DNA of 64,000 nucleotides from NCBI GenBank assembly GCA_964559865.1, contig CAZLJD010000030.1, positions 1-64,000 of the forward strand, read 5' to 3'. Made by a program: the position numbers and the translations under genes. Under the pieces are notes generated by a model. The model saw only the letters and a list, made by a program, of their open reading frames with translations. It searched no databases and had not been told where the DNA came from. This stretch comes from JAGHAJ01 sp964559865 [NCBI: uncultured Synergistota bacterium] (GTDB lineage: Bacteria > Synergistota > JAGHAJ01). Numbering within the stretch: the first letter of the stretch is position 1; the number at the start of each line of letters is the position of its first letter. Positions 41,232 through 49,832 of this stretch are shown here, in pieces.

Positions 41232-43388
41232 ATGCAAAAAGATGTAATCCGTGTAGATGACAACTACTACATACTTGCAACATCATCCCGCCTGAGCGAA
41301 GAAACCAGAACGCTAAAACACGAGGAGAGTTTCGCAATATTTAACGCCTACGGCGACATAGAACTGGTAGGGCTGAAAGAGCAGGGGCTGTACTATCAGG
41401 GAACAAGACACCTCTCCTACTACAAGATGAACATCTCAGAGACAAACCCCATGCTCTTAAGCTCTACCGTCAAAGAGGACAACTCCCTGTTCACGGTGGA
41501 CCTCGCTAATATAGACATCACGGAAAACGGTACTCTCACCGTGCCAAAAGGGAGCATACACATTCTAAGGAGAAAGTTTCTGTTCAAAAATACCTGCTAC
41601 GAGAAAATTACTATAAGGAATTTCTCCCTTACACCTAAAAAGCTCCACATCAACATAGCTTACGCATCTGACTTTGCAGACATGTTTGAAATCAGAGGCG
41701 TAAAAAGAGACACAAGGGGCACCATACTAAAACCCAAGGTATATGACTGTAAGATAGTTTTTGCTTATATTGGTAAAGACGGACGCCTACGCCAAACCAC
41801 TATCGCATTTTCCCCTACTCCACAAGAAGTCTCACCCAACGAAGTGGCATTTTACCTCTCCCTCGAGCCAAAGAAGGAGTACATCATTCACACCACCATA
41901 ACCTGCAGTACGAATGTGGAAGAAACAACCATACCGCTCAGAAAGGCATTTTCGGGCGTAGTTCACCACTTCAAGCAATGGACAAAATCCGGTTGCATGG
42001 TTCACACATCCAATGAGCAGTTCAACCGATGGATACGACGGTGCTTAGCCGACATTGCAATGCTAATGACAAAGACCCCACACGGGTTTTATCCATACGC
42101 AGGTATTCCATGGTTTAATGCACCTTTCGGTAGGGACGGTATTATAACGGCACTCCAAACCTTGTGGATTAAACCGGAGATTGCAAAAGGTGTACTCTCG
42201 TTTCTATCCGCTACACAGTCAAAGGGGATAAACGAAAGGCAGGACGCCCAACCCGGAAAGATCATTCACGAAATCCGTAGAGGAGAAATGGCTGAAGCTG
42301 GAGAAATACCATTCACCAAATATTACGGCAGCATAGACGCTACCCCTCTTTTCGTCGTATTAGCAGGTGAATACTACAGCCGCACGGGGGACACGCACTT
42401 TATCAAACAGATATGGGAAAACATCATGTCTGCAGTAAAATGGATCGATACATACGGAGACAAAGACGGAGACGGCCTCGTAGAGTACACCGCATCCAAA
42501 GATGGCCTGACAAACAAAGGATGGAAAGACTCCCACGACAGCGTATTCCACGCAGACGGCACATTAGCAACAGATCCTATAGCACTCGTCGAGGTTCAAG
42601 GTTATGTATATCAGGCAAAAAAAGAAGCTGCAAAAATAGCAGACGCATTGGGTCACAAAGAGTTAAGCGCAAAGTGGCTACAAGAGGCTCAAAGGATAAA
42701 ACAACAGATAGACGATCTATTCTGGTGCGAAGAGCTCTCTTTCTACGGAATGGCACTCGACGGCAATAAAAAGCTGTGCAGGGTCAAGACGAGTAACGCA
42801 GGGCACCTGCTGTTCAGCAACGCCGCGAAACCTTCCAGAGCAAAAAGGATCGCCAAACTACTCTTCGAAAGGGCATTTTTCTCCGGGTGGGGCATAAGAA
42901 CTGTATCCTCCGATGAGGTTCAGTACAACCCATTATCGTACCACAACGGCTCCATCTGGCCACACGACAACGCCATCATTGCCTACGGACTCGCTAAATA
43001 TGGATTCAAAGAAGAAGCACTAAGGATACTGAAAGGCCTGTTCGAGGCAAGTACATTCTTCGATCTGCACAGGCTACCAGAGTTATTCTGCGGTTTTTAC
43101 AGAAGACCAAACGAAGGACCAACGCACTACCCAGTTGCATGCAACCCCCAAGCATGGGCAGCAGGGACAGTATTCATGCTGTTACAGGCAGTATTAGGCT
43201 TATCCGTCGGAAAAAGCGAAGTAAGGTTTACACACCCCCTACTGCCAGAATTTCTAAACGAAGTGTGGATCAAAAACCTCCAAACATCAGAGGGCAGTGT
43301 AAACCTGCACCTCCGCCGATACGAAAGAGATGTAGTGGTCAATGTCACAAGAAAAGATGGAAATGTTAGGATAATCATCGAAAAATAA
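41232..43388 (+). CDS. amylo-alpha-1,6-glucosidase / glycogen-debranching-type glycoside hydrolase
   Basis: A 718-residue cytoplasmic enzyme. Residues about 30-240 form the N-terminal beta domain found in bacterial debranching-like enzymes (GLYYQGTRHLSYYKM). Residues about 260-690 form an alpha/alpha barrel with GFYPYAGIPWFNAPFGRDGIITALQTLW. WMDSHD-like catalytic acid regions appear as NKGWKDSHDSVFH, and YNPLSYHNGSIWPHDNAIIAYGL lies near the C-terminus. These are conserved in the putative amylo-alpha-1,6-glucosidase family. It follows the glycosyltransferase gene by four bases, so both act on the same glucan or glucoside. The exact linkage is inference. The gene ends an operon, and no U-run terminator is evident. 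Confidence 0.88.
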   Translation: MQKDVIRVDDNYYILATSSRLSEETRTLKHEESFAIFNAYGDIELVGLKEQGLYYQGTRHLSYYKMNISETNPMLLSSTVKEDNSLFTVDLANIDITENGTLTVPKGSIHILRRKFLFKNTCYEKITIRNFSLTPKKLHINIAYASDFADMFEIRGVKRDTRGTILKPKVYDCKIVFAYIGKDGRLRQTTIAFSPTPQEVSPNEVAFYLSLEPKKEYIIHTTITCSTNVEETTIPLRKAFSGVVHHFKQWTKSGCMVHTSNEQFNRWIRRCLADIAMLMTKTPHGFYPYAGIPWFNAPFGRDGIITALQTLWIKPEIAKGVLSFLSATQSKGINERQDAQPGKIIHEIRRGEMAEAGEIPFTKYYGSIDATPLFVVLAGEYYSRTGDTHFIKQIWENIMSAVKWIDTYGDKDGDGLVEYTASKDGLTNKGWKDSHDSVFHADGTLATDPIALVEVQGYVYQAKKEAAKIADALGHKELSAKWLQEAQRIKQQIDDLFWCEELSFYGMALDGNKKLCRVKTSNAGHLLFSNAAKPSRAKRIAKLLFERAFFSGWGIRTVSSDEVQYNPLSYHNGSIWPHDNAIIAYGLAKYGFKEEALRILKGLFEASTFFDLHRLPELFCGFYRRPNEGPTHYPVACNPQAWAAGTVFMLLQAVLGLSVGKSEVRFTHPLLPEFLNEVWIKNLQTSEGSVNLHLRRYERDVVVNVTRKDGNVRIIIEK

Positions 43389-43492
43389 CCTAAACTCTCG
43401 GAAAAGCTACAGCAAAGTGGAGCAGAAGCGGAGTGGGTACAAACTCCATCCTGCAACTCTTTAACTTTGTGCTTTTCAAGGGTTGACTGCTG

Positions 43493-43501
43493 TGGTATAA
43501 T
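43493..43501 (+). promoter_or_regulatory. extended -10 promoter of the aro operon
   Basis: TGG directly precedes TATAAT (43496-43501), an extended -10 element. No good -35 box is found at 17 bases, although TTGACT is close by at 43483. Transcription should begin near 43508, only a few bases before the leader-peptide ATG. Confidence 0.65.
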
Positions 43502-43510
43502 AGTTTTCAA

Positions 43511-43564
43511 ATGGATACAGTGACTGTTAGGGCTTTTGGGTACGTGTATTTCTACTTTAGATAG
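43511..43564 (+). CDS. Phe/Tyr-rich leader peptide of the aro attenuator
   Basis: A 17-codon open frame, MDTVTVRAFGYVYFYFR, ending TAG one base before the antiterminator arm. Six of the last nine residues are Phe or Tyr (Phe codons at 43535, 43550 and 43556; Tyr at 43541, 43547 and 43553), the end products of the pathway encoded downstream. No Shine-Dalgarno sequence is visible. The ATG lies a few bases from the predicted transcript start, so translation may be leaderless. The design parallels pheL/trpL peptides but the sequence is unrelated. Ribosome stalling at these codons when charged tRNA-Phe or tRNA-Tyr is scarce would favour the antiterminator. Confidence 0.8.
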   Translation: MDTVTVRAFGYVYFYFR

Positions 43565-43565
43565 C

Positions 43566-43637
43566 AGGTATCTACCGTCTGGAAGCGGGGCTTCCGGGTA
43601 GATACCTTTTTGGTACACCTACCCGGAAGCCCTTTTT
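43566..43637 (+). promoter_or_regulatory. aro operon attenuator: antiterminator and terminator hairpins
   Basis: AGGTATCTACC (43566-43576) pairs with GGTAGATACCT (43597-43607) as an 11-bp antiterminator enclosing a small GGAAGC/GCTTCC hairpin. The overlapping GGGCTTCCGGGTA (43588-43600) pairs instead with TACCCGGAAGCCC (43620-43632), a 13-bp stem followed by TTTTT, which is an intrinsic terminator. The two structures exclude each other. A ribosome finishing the leader peptide at 43562-43564 would cover the 5' antiterminator arm and let the terminator form. Confidence 0.85.
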
Positions 43638-43644
43638 GTTATTC

Positions 43645-43690
43645 AAGGGGAAGGGCTTTAGGGTCCTTCCCCTTAATTTTTTAAGGGGGG
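43645..43690 (+). promoter_or_regulatory. second terminator-like hairpin and possible ribosome-site switch before aroF
   Basis: AAGGGGAAGG (43645-43654) pairs with CCTTCCCCTT (43665-43674) and is followed by AATTTTTT, a second intrinsic terminator. Two competing pairings exist. AAGGGCTT (43651-43658) can pair with AAGCCCTT (43627-43634) of the first terminator's 3' arm. CCCCTT (43669-43674) can pair with AAGGGG (43684-43689) of the aroF ribosome-binding site. Confidence 0.6.
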
Positions 43691-43698
43691 TAGTAGAG

Positions 43699-44733
43699 AT
43701 GATAGTGGTGCTAAAAGGTGGATCTGGAAAAGGTGAGATTGAAAAGGTAAAGAGCATAGCAGAGTCGATGGGTCTTAAAACGAATGTGTCTCAGGGGAGG
43801 GAGAGGACGGTGATAGGGATAATAGGTGATGGGAGGTACGAGGCAAAAGAGAGGTTTGAGTCCTTGTCGTGCGTGGAAAAGGTCATAAGGGTACTTAAAC
43901 CCTACAAACTGGTATCAAAGGAGTTTCACGCAGAGGACACGGTCGTAGATGTAGATGGAATACCGGTAGGAGATGGCTTCTTCACTGTAATGGCTGGTCC
44001 GTGTTCAGTAGAGTCAGAGGAACAGATACACAGGATAGCCGCATTCCTATCTGGGTTGGGGGTCAAGATATTAAGAGGTGGCGCGTTTAAACCTAGGACA
44101 TCTCCGTACTCCTTTCAGGGTCTTGGAGAGAGAGGACTCAAATACCTAAGAGATGCCGCAGAGAGTCACGGTATGAAGGTGGTAACGGAGGTCATGAACA
44201 TCCAGGCAATAGAGCTCGTGTCAGAGTATGCACACATCCTTCAGGTAGGCACAAGAAACATGCAAAACTTCCCTCTGCTAAAGGCACTCGGTAGCACCAA
44301 CAAACCTATTCTACTAAAGCGTGGTTTCATGTCCACCATAGAAGAGATGCTGTTAGCAGCAGAATACATTGCAACATCAGGTAACAAAAACATCATCCTT
44401 TGCGAACGGGGTATAAGGACATTCGAGACTATGACGAGAAACACACTCGACCTGTCCGCCGTGCCACTCGTAAGAGAACTGTCTCACCTCCCGATATGTG
44501 TGGACTTGAGCCACTCAACGGGCAGGAGAGAGATCATTCCACCTCTGGCAAAGGCGGCACTCGTCGCTGGAGCACACGGTATAATGGTAGAGGTTCACCC
44601 AATACCAGAAAAGGCACTTTCGGACGGCAGACAAAGTATGGACTTTACCCAGTTTGAGTCCATGATGGAGTCATTAAGAAAGATTGCCGCAGTGGAAGGT
44701 GCGAAACTACCGGAAGGAGCGGTGGTCCAATGA
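43699..44733 (+). CDS. aroF: 3-deoxy-7-phosphoheptulonate synthase (DAHP synthase)
   Basis: First enzyme of the shikimate pathway, joining phosphoenolpyruvate and erythrose-4-phosphate. The 344-residue protein has an N-terminal ACT/ferredoxin-like domain of about 70 residues and a type I-beta barrel. The barrel shows MAGPCSVESEEQI, RGGAFKPRTSPYSFQG, LQVGTRNMQNF, LLKRGFM and CVDLSHSTGRRE with its metal and substrate residues. The regulatory domain resembles the Thermotoga enzyme that is inhibited by Tyr and Phe, which fits the Phe/Tyr attenuator upstream. ATG 43699 has AAGGGGGG eight bases upstream. An open frame from 43636 runs through the hairpins and is not the start. Confidence 0.95.
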   Translation: MIVVLKGGSGKGEIEKVKSIAESMGLKTNVSQGRERTVIGIIGDGRYEAKERFESLSCVEKVIRVLKPYKLVSKEFHAEDTVVDVDGIPVGDGFFTVMAGPCSVESEEQIHRIAAFLSGLGVKILRGGAFKPRTSPYSFQGLGERGLKYLRDAAESHGMKVVTEVMNIQAIELVSEYAHILQVGTRNMQNFPLLKALGSTNKPILLKRGFMSTIEEMLLAAEYIATSGNKNIILCERGIRTFETMTRNTLDLSAVPLVRELSHLPICVDLSHSTGRREIIPPLAKAALVAGAHGIMVEVHPIPEKALSDGRQSMDFTQFESMMESLRKIAAVEGAKLPEGAVVQ

Positions 44734-45980
44734 AAATAAGAGGCATAATCACAGTGCCTCCAGACAAATCAATAAGCCATAGGGCAATCATACTCTCATC
44801 TATAGCATCAGGGGTATCAGAGATACACAACTTGCTCGCTTCCGACGACGTGCTGAAGACACTAAACATCATGAAAGCCTGTGGAGTAACATTTGAAGGT
44901 GACTTCGACCACCTGTGGGTCTATCCGAGAGGATTCAAAGAGCCAACGCAACCCCTTTATTGCGGAAATTCAGGCACGACGGCAAGGCTGTTAACAGGCC
45001 TCTTTTCAGCACAGAAAGGTCTATTCGTACTTTACGGGGACAGAAGCCTTTCAGAAAGGCCCATGAAACGGGTAATACAGCCACTTTTAAAGATGGGGGC
45101 AGAGATACTTGGCAGAAACGGTGGAGAAAATCTTCCAATTGCAATAAGGGGAAGACGCCTGAGTGGAATAGAATACACCTCCCAGATAGCGAGCGCTCAA
45201 GTAAAGTCTGCTGTGATACTTGCCTCCCTCTTTGCAAGCTCCCCCACCACATACAGAGAACCTACAAAGAGCAGAGACCACACCGAGAGAATGCTTACTC
45301 AGATGGGAATAACCGTAGAAATTCACGAAAACACCATAAGTGTACTCCCCGGAAGACCATCGGCTACGAAGTTCGTCATACCTGCAGACTTCTCATCAGC
45401 TGCATTCTTCATCACACTCGGCGTCCTACATCCAGATGCAGAGCTCACCATAAGAGATGTGGGGCTGAACCCAACGAGAACCGGCTTCCTTCGCATACTC
45501 CAGAGAATGGGCGCACACATAGAGACACTTCACAAAGACAGTGGAGCAGAGCCACACGGAGACATAAAGGTATCCTCAAGCAGGCTCAAAGGGATAGAGG
45601 TGAACAGCACAGAGATCCCAACTGCAATAGACGAAATCCCACTAATTGCACTACTCGGGGTATTTGCAGAGGGGAAAACAACGGTAAGTGGGGCGAGCGA
45701 GCTGAGATACAAGGAGAGTGACAGGATCTCCTCAACGGTGAGCGAGCTAAAAAAGATGGGAGCAAAGATACAAGAGCTCCCAGACGGCTTCGTGGTGGAA
45801 GGCACAGGAATCCTACACTCCTCAGAAGTAGACGCACACAAAGACCACAGGATAGCTATGATGCTCGCAATAGCGTCACTGTGCACAACAGACGGTGAAA
45901 GATCAACTATACACGGGGAGGAATGGGTAAAGATATCGTATCCACGCTTCTTCGAGACACTGAAGGAGGTGATAAGATGA
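44730..45980 (+). CDS. aroA: 3-phosphoshikimate 1-carboxyvinyltransferase (EPSP synthase)
   Basis: Transfers the enolpyruvyl group of phosphoenolpyruvate to shikimate-3-phosphate. The 416-residue protein has the two-domain fold with PPDKSISHRAIILSSIASG (N-terminal Lys), the LYCGNSGTTARLLTG loop, GDRSLSERPM (catalytic Arg) and ELRYKESDRIS. DAHKDHRIAMMLAIA lies near the C-terminus. The start overlaps the aroF stop (ATGA) and the stop overlaps aroE, so the enzymes are translationally coupled. Confidence 0.96.
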   Translation: MKIRGIITVPPDKSISHRAIILSSIASGVSEIHNLLASDDVLKTLNIMKACGVTFEGDFDHLWVYPRGFKEPTQPLYCGNSGTTARLLTGLFSAQKGLFVLYGDRSLSERPMKRVIQPLLKMGAEILGRNGGENLPIAIRGRRLSGIEYTSQIASAQVKSAVILASLFASSPTTYREPTKSRDHTERMLTQMGITVEIHENTISVLPGRPSATKFVIPADFSSAAFFITLGVLHPDAELTIRDVGLNPTRTGFLRILQRMGAHIETLHKDSGAEPHGDIKVSSSRLKGIEVNSTEIPTAIDEIPLIALLGVFAEGKTTVSGASELRYKESDRISSTVSELKKMGAKIQELPDGFVVEGTGILHSSEVDAHKDHRIAMMLAIASLCTTDGERSTIHGEEWVKISYPRFFETLKEVIR

Positions 45981-46822
45981 CAAGATACTTGTTTCTACTC
46001 GGACATCCGTTAAAACACAGCTACTCAGCCAAGATATACAATGAGATATTCAAGAGAAACGCTATCGATGTCGAGTACACTGCACTCGATGTAAAAGAGT
46101 CAGAGCTATATGTTACCGTAAAGAGGCTCTTACAGGATAGATACTGTATAGGATTCAACATAACCATTCCCTACAAGCAGGCAATAAGAGAGTTCGTAAG
46201 AGAAACGGAGGCAGCACGAGTGATAGGTGCAGTGAATGTGGTCTCGTCCTCCAAGCAGCTGGGCGAAAATACCGACTGGATAGGATTTTTAGACTCCTTA
46301 CACAGCGAAGGTGTCAAGGACATCCGTTCAGCCACAATCATAGGTGCAGGTGGAGGGGCACGGGCTGTACTTTACGCCCTACTAAGGTCAGGAACAAAGC
46401 GCATATTCATCGTAAACCGCACAGTCAAGCGGGCGAAAGCCCTGACTATGCAAGCATCAAGGCTGTTTCCAGAGGCAAAGATAGAGGCAAAAACCTTTCA
46501 GGAGAGTACCACAGCCGTATCAGAGTCCGAAATCTTAGTAAACGCCACCCCCATAGGTCAATACCCAGATACAGAAGAGATGCCACCGATAGACACAGGT
46601 GCAATTACGGAAGAAAAGGTGGTGTACGACCTCGTGTACAACCCATCTCCCACAAAGCTCTTAGAAGTAGCATCAAGCAAAGGTGCAAAAGCAATAGGAG
46701 GGTTAGGTATGTTGCTGTGGCAAGCATACCACAACTTGAAGTTCTGGGGATTCAATGATACCATAGCAGAAGAGCTAATCAAGGAGGGGAAGAGGATTGT
46801 TAAAGATGATAACGGGCGGTGA
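45977..46822 (+). CDS. aroE: shikimate dehydrogenase
   Basis: NADPH-dependent reduction of 3-dehydroshikimate to shikimate. The 281-residue protein has GHPLKHSYSAKIYNEIF with the substrate Ser pair, the catalytic Lys in FNITIPYKQAI, NTDWIGF, the glycine-rich GAGGGARAVLYALLRSG, and NATPIGQYP followed by GLGMLLWQA. ATG 45977 overlaps the aroA stop and has GAAGGAGG upstream, so the longer frame from 45923 is rejected. Its last 26 bases overlap aroC. Confidence 0.95.
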   Translation: MTRYLFLLGHPLKHSYSAKIYNEIFKRNAIDVEYTALDVKESELYVTVKRLLQDRYCIGFNITIPYKQAIREFVRETEAARVIGAVNVVSSSKQLGENTDWIGFLDSLHSEGVKDIRSATIIGAGGGARAVLYALLRSGTKRIFIVNRTVKRAKALTMQASRLFPEAKIEAKTFQESTTAVSESEILVNATPIGQYPDTEEMPPIDTGAITEEKVVYDLVYNPSPTKLLEVASSKGAKAIGGLGMLLWQAYHNLKFWGFNDTIAEELIKEGKRIVKDDNGR

Positions 46823-47891
46823 ATCCCACGGTGAAAAGCTCGTCGGCATATTAGACGGTTTGCCCGCAGGGATAAGGGTAGACGCTGACTACATAACTGC
46901 CATGCTAAGAAGGAGACAAGGCGGCTATGGTAGGGGAAAGAGGATGTCGATAGAAGAGGACTCACCACGCTTTGTAGGGGGAATTCACAAAGGACAGACC
47001 ACTGGTGCCCCAATCGTAATAGAGCTAAAAAACACCGCTGGAAACCCAGTCACCAGTGAAAGATTTTCACCCCGACCGGGGCACGCAGACTTTGTTGGAT
47101 ACAAAAAGTTTGGCCACCTTGATCTAAACATTCCAACGGAAAGGGCGAGTGCAAGAGAAACTGCAATTAGAACTGCCCTTGGTGCTATATGCAAACTATT
47201 TCTGAAAAGCCTTGGCATAGAGGTATTTGCCTTCGTCAACAGGATAGGGAAAGTGTCTATGCAGACACCTTATACGGAGATCAAAGACATCGTAAAGAAG
47301 ACGGCAGAGTCCCCCGTGTACTGTCCGGACGAAGGAGTTTCAAAAAAGATGGTAGCGGAGATAGATACAGCAATACAAAACAAGGAAACGCTCGGAGGGA
47401 GCTTTGTCGTGGTCTCAAAGGGGGTACCTGCAGGGCTTGGTAGCTATACGCAGTGGGACAGCAGAATAGACGCAGCACTTACCTTTGCCTTGATGTCCAT
47501 ACCGTCTGTGAAGGGGGTTGCCATAGGTGATATACTCAAAAACAGCAAAGAAGAAGGCAGCAAAGTTCAAGACATGTTCAGCGTAAAAGATGGTAAGATC
47601 ACAAGAGAAACAAATCACGCAGGGGGCATCGAAGGTGGTACCTCCAACGGAGAAGACATAGTGTTAACAGCACTCTTAAAACCCATACCTACGGTATTAT
47701 CAATAAAAAGGTCCATAAACATCAAGACCCTTAAAGAGGAAACGCTCAACTACATCCGTTCAGATACAGTTGTCGTGCCTGCAGCATCGGTGGTGGGAGA
47801 AGCAATGGTCTCCTTCGTTATATCGGACTTCATGATGCAAAGGTACGGCGGAGACTCTCTCGAAGAGATGTTAAGGAGGGTAACAAGTTGA
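46797..47891 (+). CDS. aroC: chorismate synthase
   Basis: FMN-dependent elimination of phosphate from EPSP to give chorismate. The 364-residue protein shows MITGGESHGEKLVGILDGLPAG, RRRQGGYGRGKRM, the RPGHADFVGYKKFGHLD segment with catalytic His, RASARETAIRTA and NHAGGIEGGTSNGEDI. TTG 46797, seven bases after GGAGGGG, is the best start. ATG 46806, three codons in, is possible. It overlaps aroE by 26 bases and aroKB by 4. Confidence 0.96.
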   Translation: MLKMITGGESHGEKLVGILDGLPAGIRVDADYITAMLRRRQGGYGRGKRMSIEEDSPRFVGGIHKGQTTGAPIVIELKNTAGNPVTSERFSPRPGHADFVGYKKFGHLDLNIPTERASARETAIRTALGAICKLFLKSLGIEVFAFVNRIGKVSMQTPYTEIKDIVKKTAESPVYCPDEGVSKKMVAEIDTAIQNKETLGGSFVVVSKGVPAGLGSYTQWDSRIDAALTFALMSIPSVKGVAIGDILKNSKEEGSKVQDMFSVKDGKITRETNHAGGIEGGTSNGEDIVLTALLKPIPTVLSIKRSINIKTLKEETLNYIRSDTVVVPAASVVGEAMVSFVISDFMMQRYGGDSLEEMLRRVTS

Positions 47892-49417
47892 AAGGAGTTG
47901 CCTTGATAGGGATGCCCGGCTCCGGGAAAACTACTATAGGCAAACTACTATCTAAGCATCTTGGGTGGAAATTCATCGACATAGACGAGGAGATACAAAA
48001 GTCTGCAGAACTCAGCATCAGTGAGATATTCTCGCAATACGGTGAAGCACACTTTCGCACACTGGAAAAAGAGACACTCCTGAAACACATAGGAGAAAAC
48101 AGGGTTATCTCCACTGGTGGGGGAATAGTAATAGACAAGGACAACAGAAAACTCCTGTCTGAAAGGATGCAAACATTTTACCTAAAAACACCTTTGGGTG
48201 CACTCTTCAACCGGCTGAAGGATAAAAGAGATCGTCCCCTACTCGCAGGAGACCTTCTGCAAAGATTAAAGGGGCTTTACGCCAATAGAAGGGCCTTATA
48301 CGAAAGCCTCGGACACACTGTAAACACGAGAGGTCTCTCTACAGAAGAAGTCGCAGCCGTGATCGTAAGACACATAGACACAGGTGAGACACCTACATCC
48401 ATAGCCTCTTCGGTTCACCCGATTACCGTGGGAAAGGTGTCCCTGTCAAACTTCGAAAACCACCCAGTTGTGACGACAAAGAAGGTCTGGCACATCTACA
48501 AGGGGTTCATACCATCTAAAAGGTTGTACATAGCTGCCGACGGAGAAGCCGCAAAAGAGATAAAGAGCCTGGAAGGGATCTTCCACAGTCTTATACAGTG
48601 GAAAGTGGAAAGGACGGACAACATAGTTGCAATCGGAGGAGGCGCACTTACAGATGCAGTAGGGTTTGCAGCAGCAACATTCAAGAGAGGATGCAAGCTC
48701 ACAAACATACCCACTACCCTCCTCGGTCAGGTAGATGCCGCAATAGGAGGAAAGAATGCTATAAACATGGCAGGTATAAAGAATGCAGTCGGCACATTCA
48801 AGTTTCCCGAAGAGGTGCTAATAGACCCAACATTCACACTATCCCTGCCCTACGAAAGGTTTGCAGAAGGCATCGTAGAGGGGCTGAAGATGGGCCTCGT
48901 AGCCTCAAGCAACCTTTACGAATTCACAAAAGCAGAGATGCAGCAGCTCAAAGCAAGGCAGATAAGAACACTAAAGGAGTTCGTGCAAATGAGCGCCGAA
49001 ACGAAGCTAAGGGTCGTAGAAAAAGACCCATACGACGCAGGAGAAAGGATGATCCTGAACTTTGGACACACGGTAGGGCACGCAATAGAATCCACATACA
49101 GCATCTCGCACGGCTCTGCCGTTGCTATAGGAATGATATACTCAGTGGTAGCAAGCAGACAGCTCGGTATATCAAAACTAAAGCCTGCAACCCAAGAGGA
49201 AATCATAGAAACCATAAAAGGGATAGGAATACTACCTCAAATAAAGATAGAACCTAACGCCATAAGGGAAAGACTTCTACAGGACAAAAAGATAAGAGAC
49301 GGCAAGTTGAGGTTCGTCTTCTTAAAAGATATAGGAAATCCAGCTGTCATATCCGTAAGCCCGGAACAGATAAAGTCGATTCTGGAGGTGGACATAGGTG
49401 AAGTTCTTAGTCGTTAA
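47888..49417 (+). CDS. aroKB: bifunctional shikimate kinase / 3-dehydroquinate synthase
   Basis: A fusion of two shikimate-pathway enzymes in 509 residues. Residues 1-about 165 are shikimate kinase, with Walker A GMPGSGKTTIG, the DIDEEIQKS motif, RTLEKETL and STGGGIV. Residues about 175-509 are 3-dehydroquinate synthase, with IVAIGGGALTDAVGFAAATFKRG (NAD site), PTTLLGQVDAAIGGKNAIN, EGIVEGLKMG and the metal site LNFGHTVGHAIE. The same fusion is known from Thermotoga. The TTG start overlaps the aroC stop (TTGA). The two steps are not consecutive, so fusion probably serves co-expression. Confidence 0.95.
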   Translation: MKGVALIGMPGSGKTTIGKLLSKHLGWKFIDIDEEIQKSAELSISEIFSQYGEAHFRTLEKETLLKHIGENRVISTGGGIVIDKDNRKLLSERMQTFYLKTPLGALFNRLKDKRDRPLLAGDLLQRLKGLYANRRALYESLGHTVNTRGLSTEEVAAVIVRHIDTGETPTSIASSVHPITVGKVSLSNFENHPVVTTKKVWHIYKGFIPSKRLYIAADGEAAKEIKSLEGIFHSLIQWKVERTDNIVAIGGGALTDAVGFAAATFKRGCKLTNIPTTLLGQVDAAIGGKNAINMAGIKNAVGTFKFPEEVLIDPTFTLSLPYERFAEGIVEGLKMGLVASSNLYEFTKAEMQQLKARQIRTLKEFVQMSAETKLRVVEKDPYDAGERMILNFGHTVGHAIESTYSISHGSAVAIGMIYSVVASRQLGISKLKPATQEEIIETIKGIGILPQIKIEPNAIRERLLQDKKIRDGKLRFVFLKDIGNPAVISVSPEQIKSILEVDIGEVLSR

Positions 49418-49832
49418 CGGACCTAACTTAAACATGCTTGGAAAAAGAGAACCATCCATTTACGGTAAACAGGATTACAGCGAGCTCTGTGACCTCGTAA
49501 ACCAGAAGGCCAAAGAGCTGGGTGTAGAAGTTGTCCTGTTTCAATCCAATAGCGAAGGCGAGATCATAGACTTCTTGCAGGAGGAAGGTAAATCAGCAGA
49601 CGGTATCGTGATAAATGCCGGTGCGTTCAGCCACTACAGTTATGCAATAAGAGACGCACTGCAGATGCTAAACATACCAAAAGTATCTGTGCACATATCA
49701 AACATCTATAAGAGGGAGGGTTTCAGGCACAAAGACATAAACATGGAAGTTTGCGACGGTGGTATAATAGGACTTGGTTTAGAGGGATACACCTTAGCAC
49801 TACAATATCTCTACGGGAGAGTGATAAAATGA
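49398..49832 (+). CDS. aroQ: type II 3-dehydroquinate dehydratase
   Basis: Dehydrates 3-dehydroquinate to 3-dehydroshikimate. The 144-residue protein has the complete type II signature: NGPNLNMLGKREPSIYG with the catalytic Tyr, QSNSEGEIIDFLQ, INAGAFSHYSYAIRDAL, and VHISNIYKREGFRH with the catalytic His near residue 106. The GTG start overlaps aroKB by 20 bases, and its stop overlaps the threonine dehydratase start (ATGA). With this gene the operon encodes all seven steps to chorismate. Confidence 0.96.
   Translation: MKFLVVNGPNLNMLGKREPSIYGKQDYSELCDLVNQKAKELGVEVVLFQSNSEGEIIDFLQEEGKSADGIVINAGAFSHYSYAIRDALQMLNIPKVSVHISNIYKREGFRHKDINMEVCDGGIIGLGLEGYTLALQYLYGRVIK

Noticed and set aside
43483-43501. 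TTGACT plus TATAAT as a paired promoter
   Set aside because: Only 7 bases separate them, far below the needed spacing. The extended -10 is considered instead.
43502-43698. T-box or other tRNA-sensing leader upstream of aroF
   Set aside because: No T-box sequence or specifier-loop architecture is seen. A translatable Phe/Tyr-rich peptide explains the structure better.
43636-43698. N-terminal extension of aroF
   Set aside because: It would translate the terminator-like hairpin. ATG 43699 has an ideal site, and the family N-terminus begins there.
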